The position numbers were made by a program, and so were the translations under genes. The notes beneath the pieces are model-generated. The model searched no databases, was not told the origin of the DNA, and saw nothing but the letters and a program-made list of their open reading frames with translations. Shown here one piece after another: positions 60,978 through 64,000 of a stretch of DNA of 64,000 nt (position 1 is its first letter; each line of letters begins with the position of its first letter). The stretch is from a virus: positions 1 to 64,000 of IMG/VR virus record IMGVR_UViG_3300009418_004817; one strand, 5' to 3'.

Positions 60978-61318
60978 GTGGCGAGAATCGAACTCGCGTC
61001 CTAAATGCTTCAGTTAATTTTTCGTTCACAAGGTTAGTTAGATTTTAGCCTCTAACAAGCGTTTTATGAAAAAAAGAGACCCAACCACTCTTTCAAAACC
61101 ACCTACTACCTGTAGGGTAACTTCATTTTTGATCTTGACTTTGGTTTACAGGGTGTCAAGCTCAAAAAAACCCTGTTCTTACACTCTAGGCTGCTAGTGC
61201 GTAAGAATTGTCGTAAATACCATCATTGGCAATTATCATTTGAGCGTTTTTAATGTGCCGCGCTCCCCACATCCTTGCAAAATTAACTTCTTTCACTCAG
61301 TCGAACCCTTTCACCCCC
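60973..61318 (-). ncRNA. ssrA: tmRNA (transfer-messenger RNA), phage-encoded
   Basis: The RNA is one-piece, about 346 nt. The 5' end GGGGGTGAAAGGGTTCGACT has the conserved GGxTTCGAC of the tmRNA D-loop region. The 3' end has the T arm GCGAGTTCGATTCTCGC and the acceptor strand CACCTCC, which pairs with GGGGGTG over 7 bp (one G-U). CCA is not encoded. The tag frame begins near GCC at 61230-61228 and reads ANDGIYDNSYALAA before TAG at 61188-61186, ending in the usual YALAA that ClpXP recognises. The RNA frees stalled ribosomes and tags nascent proteins for proteolysis. The strong promoter and leader RNA upstream are on the same strand. A partner smpB is not in the window. Confidence 0.93.
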
Positions 61319-61562
61319 TAATAATATAAATAGTTTGTTAAAATAGAATCCGAAAACAACTTCATGAGGGGTCGATCTCTCGCTCCACGACCATACTAGC
61401 CTACCTTCACGCCTCGTTGTAGACATTGAGGAGAAACTCATTGTATAATGCGGTCGGTTCCGCGCATCCTCATGAAGCCGTTGGTCAAAGCTACGAAAAA
61501 CCGTTGTTTAACAACATTTGACCGCCTCCTTTATTAAAAAAATGATCCATGATATACATAAT
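61319..61562 (-). ncRNA. Structured leader RNA upstream of the tmRNA
   Basis: The transcript from the promoter at 61569-61596 would begin near 61562 and pass this 240 nt region before the tmRNA. Helices seen on the minus strand: 61517-61523 with 61483-61489 (7 bp), a long-range helix 61468-61477 with 61360-61369 (10 bp, CTTCATGAGG/CCTCATGAAG), a hairpin 61448-61467 flush with one end of that helix, and a hairpin 61370-61392 flush with its other end. This is a compact multi-helix junction with no spacer bases at the helix ends, unlikely by chance. No match to a known class comes to mind (not RNase P, 6S or hammerhead). It may be a cis-regulator or an independent sRNA freed by tmRNA processing. 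Confidence 0.65.
61491..61517 (-). CDS. Leader ORF of 8 codons
   Basis: Just after the promoter an AAAGGAGG site stands 7 nt before ATG. The frame reads M-L-L-N-N-G-F-S and stops at TAG. The ORF lies in the loop of the 7 bp helix 61517-61523/61483-61489, so a ribosome translating it would open this helix. Strong ribosome site, short peptide and overlap with RNA structure are the hallmarks of attenuation-type leader peptides. It could report ribosome availability to the downstream RNA, a logical input for a tmRNA locus. Regulation is inference. Confidence 0.45.
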   Translation of the reverse strand: MLLNNGFS

Positions 61563-61568
61563 ACTAGT

Positions 61569-61596
61569 ATTATAACACATTTGACCAAAAAGTCAA
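61569..61596 (-). promoter_or_regulatory. Strong sigma70-type promoter for leader RNA, tmRNA and downstream genes
   Basis: On the minus strand TTGACT (61596-61591) and TATAAT (61574-61569) are separated by 16 bp, with TGT right before the -10 (extended -10). This is the best housekeeping-type promoter I found in the window. The -35 overlaps the stop codon (TGA at 61595-61593) of the upstream gene, and TTGAC with GTCAA forms a 5 bp inverted repeat that could also be an operator or a weak hairpin. It would let host RNA polymerase express the tmRNA locus early, without the phage late sigma factor. Confidence 0.8.
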
Positions 61597-61967
61597 GGAA
61601 TAATTTCACTTTCATCAAAATAATAATTTATCTTATATCGTCTGCTAAATTTATTCATATCTTGTATACTAATACCCAGAAATCGAGCGGCTTCGCCCTT
61701 TGTTTTGGTTGCCGTGGAAGTAAATTTTAATATTGCATCTCTTACAAGATCTGGAATTGCCAGCCATATCGGCAATCCATAAAGATAACCGCCCGCAGCC
61801 CGATTTGCAAGTTCTAGTTTAAGCCCAATAACTTCTTCAAGGGTAAGTTTATTCAACATTACCTCAAATTCTTCTGTTGATTTGCCTTTTTTGCGAAGTT
61901 GTGTTATTATGCTGTGATTTTTGGTAGATTTTTTTCTTCTACCGGTGAGTTTTCGTTCCCAGGCCAT
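61593..61967 (-). CDS. Small basic protein with HTH-like C-terminal segment
   Basis: The 124-residue protein has a very basic N-terminus (W-E-R-K-L-T-G-R-R-K-K-S) and a helical middle (L-T-L-E-E-V-I-G-L-K-L-E-L-A-N-R). The C-terminal part, T-K-T-K-G-E-A-A-R-F-L-G-I-S-I-Q-D-M-N-K-F-S-R-R-Y, has the form of a Fis-type helix-turn-helix, with A-A-x-x-L-G-I and a basic second helix. A DNA-binding regulator is likely; it is encoded directly before the tmRNA promoter and its stop codon lies in the -35 box, so it might regulate that promoter. This last step is inference. Confidence 0.65.
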   Translation of the reverse strand: MAWERKLTGRRKKSTKNHSIITQLRKKGKSTEEFEVMLNKLTLEEVIGLKLELANRAAGGYLYGLPIWLAIPDLVRDAILKFTSTATKTKGEAARFLGISIQDMNKFSRRYKINYYFDESEIIP

Positions 61968-61968
61968 A

Positions 61969-62772
61969 TTAAAGCTCTAGTTCTAGTTCCTCTTCGCCTT
62001 CTGGAGCGCCGAATTCCTCGGGACTCTCTGCAGTTGCCTCATCATATTCTGGCGTAGTGGGCTCTTCTAAGCCCATCTTCATTTCATCATCAAATTTATC
62101 AAAATAAAGTTTAATATTGGTGATCAAATAATCGTAAAATAACTCTCGATCTTCACTATTGGCAAGAAGCTCATATGAATCCAAAATATTCTTTTCAATT
62201 TTCTTGAAAGTGGATGCAGCCATGTTTCTTCCGGTTTCATCTTCGCCTTCAATCGAAAAATCGTCCTCTTCATCTTCTGGTTTTGGGTCTGGGTCAATAT
62301 CAATAAATGCTTCATCGCCCAAATCTGGGCCTTCGTCATCACCAATAGTGATATCAATATCTTCATCTTCTTCTTCCAGTGAGCGCAATTCTGCTTCTTT
62401 AATACTACCTCTCAGATTTGCTACAGCTCTTGATGGAGCAAGTGCGTTCTTAATCCCTTTTACAACATGGGCCCGAAAGGATTGTTTTTGTTCTTCTGCT
62501 GTTGTAAGAATTTTATAATCAGTTTCAATAACTGGAATTATTTTCTTCAACAAATCTTCCAATACGTTAATACCGGTGTTTTCATGAGGCGTTTCATCTG
62601 AAATTTCGGCAGCTTCAGTTATAATAAGCTTTCGAATAATACTTCGAAGCTCCTTTTCCTCATTAAGCTGTTGTTTTTCCTCTCTTTTACGTTTTTCTAA
62701 AACGATGTTAATAATTTTTCGTATAGATTCTCGCAAAACGAGTTCTTCAGCAAATTCTTGACGATCGATCAT
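61969..62772 (-). CDS. Highly acidic helical protein, scaffold-like
   Basis: The 267-residue protein has an N-terminal part with two similar helices (L-R-E-S-I-R-K-I-I-N-I-V-L-E-K and L-R-S-I-I-R-K-L-I-I-T-E-A), a very acidic middle (about residues 130-180, D/E-rich, including I-D-I-D-P-D-P-K-P) and an acidic C-terminal tail. A good GGAGAC site precedes the ATG. The high charge and helix content recall scaffolding or chaperone proteins of T4-like phages, where similar R-x-I-I-R-x-L-I helices are found. No capsid genes are in the window to confirm this. It overlaps the nucleotidyltransferase gene by 4 nt. Confidence 0.6.
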   Translation of the reverse strand: MIDRQEFAEELVLRESIRKIINIVLEKRKREEKQQLNEEKELRSIIRKLIITEAAEISDETPHENTGINVLEDLLKKIIPVIETDYKILTTAEEQKQSFRAHVVKGIKNALAPSRAVANLRGSIKEAELRSLEEEDEDIDITIGDDEGPDLGDEAFIDIDPDPKPEDEEDDFSIEGEDETGRNMAASTFKKIEKNILDSYELLANSEDRELFYDYLITNIKLYFDKFDDEMKMGLEEPTTPEYDEATAESPEEFGAPEGEEELELEL

Positions 62773-64000
62773 TGTTGTGTCTCCATTATACTACTTCTCA
62801 CTAAATAGTTTAATACTTCGCGAATAAGTGTATCTTGTTTCTTTTTCTTTTTCCTAGGACCTGGGCCGACTGAACCTTCAACTGCGCCGGCAGCCATGGC
62901 TGAAACTTCATCCAAGTCACCCTCTTCTTCCATAGAATAGGCAATTGCTGCAGCCTGTTCTTTACTTTTTCCCTCGTCATCGATCAAGTGAGCAATTTTT
63001 TTTGATACCCTCTTTTGACCGGTTTTAGAAACCTTAGTTTTCTTTCTTTCTTCATCGAGAATCTCTTCAACCAAAGAATATAGTAGGGAAATAGTTTTTT
63101 TTTCTTCTTGGATAGGCTTAATACTAAATATGCTTTTGATCCATTCTGGATCAACTTCTGGTGGAATATAAGAACTTATATCTTTTCCCAATAAAGCTTC
63201 ACGAAAATCAGTGGCACTAATAGCACCTTCGCTGGTCTGAAAACAGCCGGCGACGTGATCTGAGATTATGACACCTTCTCTTGCATATTTTTGAAAGGTA
63301 CCCGGGTTTCCAAAACGCTCAAAATCAGGTTTACCTTTCTTGTCTGGTTTATTGCTGCAGCCTAAAATAATCTCATCTCCAGGTTGTGCAAAATCTAATT
63401 CATCATTTTTATTCTCAATGAATTCAACTACTTGACCTATAGGTGAATTAGATTCAGATGGTTTATCATAAATAATAACATTGTTCAAAGCCGATGAATC
63501 AATGTAAATATTCCAAATCTTTCTAGAGTCGTCAAAAGTAACTTCAGCTTCGTTGTCTCTTCCTACTCCTCTAGGAAGTGGAGAAATAAGAACATATACG
63601 TATCCATCTGAACCGACCAAATCACTGTAGTGGCGAACCATTTCAAAGTGGCCGATATGAGGAGGCTTAAATGCTCCAGGGACGAGTACTATTACTCTTC
63701 CTTCACCGAAACGTGGTTCGACAATCGGCTCGTCTTCTAGAGCTTCTTCCAAGCCTTCTTTTTTTGGTGTTCGATCATATTTACCCAAACCCAACATTTG
63801 ATTGACAGGAGCAAATTGGCCAGTGAACTTATAAGTTTCACCCTCATAATCAAATACGAGACCTTCAATGACTGTCGTTATTTTTTCTAATGCTGACTGT
63901 ACTGCTTCATCACTCAACACATCGCCTACGTCTTCGCCGCCGTGAATCTTGGCCAATGAAGTTTTTAGAAGTGTCAAGCTGCCTTCATCAGCCAATACTT
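62769..64000 (-). CDS. HIGH-motif nucleotidyltransferase-like protein, 5' end outside window
   Basis: The frame stays open to base 64000, so the true start is probably outside; the first in-window candidate, TTG at 63995, has no ribosome site. Near residues 100-112 from that TTG, V-P-G-A-F-K-P-P-H-I-G-H-F-E-M-V is the nucleotidyltransferase HxGH motif, and I-S-A-T-D-F-R-E-A-L is the second (ISxTxxR-like) motif. The C-terminal part has R-V-S-K-K-I-A-H-L-I-D-D-E-G-K-S, a Q-A-A-A-I-A-Y-S-M segment known from many phage structural-associated proteins, and D-L-D-E-V-S-A-M-A-A-G-A-V-E-G. It may use NMN, CTP or another nucleotide. Similar genes are frequent in large T4-like phages. Confidence 0.75.
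   Translation of the reverse strand, partial: VLADEGSLTLLKTSLAKIHGGEDVGDVLSDEAVQSALEKITTVIEGLVFDYEGETYKFTGQFAPVNQMLGLGKYDRTPKKEGLEEALEDEPIVEPRFGEGRVIVLVPGAFKPPHIGHFEMVRHYSDLVGSDGYVYVLISPLPRGVGRDNEAEVTFDDSRKIWNIYIDSSALNNVIIYDKPSESNSPIGQVVEFIENKNDELDFAQPGDEIILGCSNKPDKKGKPDFERFGNPGTFQKYAREGVIISDHVAGCFQTSEGAISATDFREALLGKDISSYIPPEVDPEWIKSIFSIKPIQEEKKTISLLYSLVEEILDEERKKTKVSKTGQKRVSKKIAHLIDDEGKSKEQAAAIAYSMEEEGDLDEVSAMAAGAVEGSVGPGPRKKKKKQDTLIREVLNYLVRSSIMETQQ

Larger units (their letters stand above)
1191..63252. repeat. Dispersed GCCGGC palindrome, about 70 copies
   Basis: The hexamer GCCGGC occurs about 70 times by eye (for example near 1191, 1477, 2440 twice, 7540, 13385, 17413, 22481, 34250, 57040, 60560, 60672). 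In a sequence with about 38-40% G+C only a handful are expected. Most copies encode Ala-Gly (GCC GGC) or Pro-Ala (xxG CCG GCx), but a few are in a third frame (Cys-Arg-Pro, Gly-Arg), so the excess is not only a codon-pair effect. Density is lower in the glycan island (about 9 copies in 18 kb) than in structural and tmRNA-locus DNA. Confidence 0.7.

Noticed and set aside
60951-61029. N-terminal extension of the FtsZ-like protein up to 61029
   Set aside because: This part overlaps the tmRNA 3' domain and has no ribosome site; the ATG at 60951 is in the correct place after GAGGAG.
61325-61332. TATAAATA, the T4 late promoter consensus, on the plus strand in gaps near 16346, 57825 and 61325
   Set aside because: All three would drive transcription away from the genes. 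The 8-mer is expected about five times per strand by chance in such AT-rich DNA, and copies also occur inside genes (for example near 25395 and 31945).
1-64000. CRISPR arrays, tRNA genes and insertion sequences
   Set aside because: No regularly spaced repeats, no tRNA cloverleaf apart from the tmRNA domain, and no transposase frames were seen on either strand.

Overview
This is a 64 kb slice of a large, AT-rich, tailed-phage genome of myovirus type. Every protein gene and RNA gene I can support lies on the minus strand, so transcription runs from high to low coordinates. Phage origin is shown by a baseplate module (T4 gp6-like and gp25-like wedge proteins, OB-fold hub with an amidase, spike-like protein, M23 peptidase), very long virion proteins, a T4 gp55-like late sigma factor, a RuvC-like resolvase and a primase zinc ribbon. 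Genes are packed end to end with ATGA, GTGA or TAATG overlaps and many clear AAGGAGG-type ribosome binding sites. Frequent Shine-Dalgarno use and a one-piece tmRNA argue against an alphaproteobacterial or Bacteroidetes-style expression background, but the host cannot be named from this window.

Layout in the direction of transcription. (A) 64000-61593: a HIGH-motif nucleotidyltransferase cut by the window edge, a very acidic protein and a small HTH-like protein. (B) 61596-58126: a strong sigma70-type promoter, a highly structured leader RNA with an 8-codon ORF, a phage tmRNA (ssrA, tag ANDGIYDNSYALAA), an FtsZ/tubulin-like GTPase, two small proteins, a ClpP-type protease, an exported protein and a small membrane protein. 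(C) 57815-54684: PIN-PhoH ATPase, a small acidic protein, a lethal-factor-like zinc metalloprotease and a Cas4/RecB-type nuclease. (D) 54682-36679: an 18 kb glycan island with several glycosyltransferases, sugar epimerases and dehydrogenases, a DegT aminotransferase, NeuB- and NeuA-like nonulosonic (sialic-type) acid enzymes, a GT42/DUF115-like transferase, a radical SAM enzyme, a methyltransferase and a Mpo1/DUF962 membrane protein. (E) 36665-34915: small proteins and the late sigma factor. (F) 34915-685: baseplate and tail module, ending in LamG-bearing giant proteins and two paralogous virion proteins. (G) 672-1: RuvC-like resolvase and the start of a primase.

How the parts may work together (inference): the tmRNA and ClpP could form a phage-supplied ribosome-rescue and degradation branch next to a phage cytoskeletal GTPase. 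The glycan island could remodel the host surface or glycosylate the virion with a CMP-activated nonulosonic acid. The late sigma factor would direct transcription of the baseplate, adhesin and tail-lysin genes.

The most notable points are the promoter/leader RNA/tmRNA/FtsZ-like/ClpP locus, the phage-borne nonulosonic-acid pathway, a phage Mpo1-like protein, and an extreme excess of the palindrome GCCGGC (about 70 copies by eye in an AT-rich 64 kb). The only stretch over 300 bases without a protein gene is 60952-61592, and it is filled by the tmRNA, the leader RNA and the promoter.
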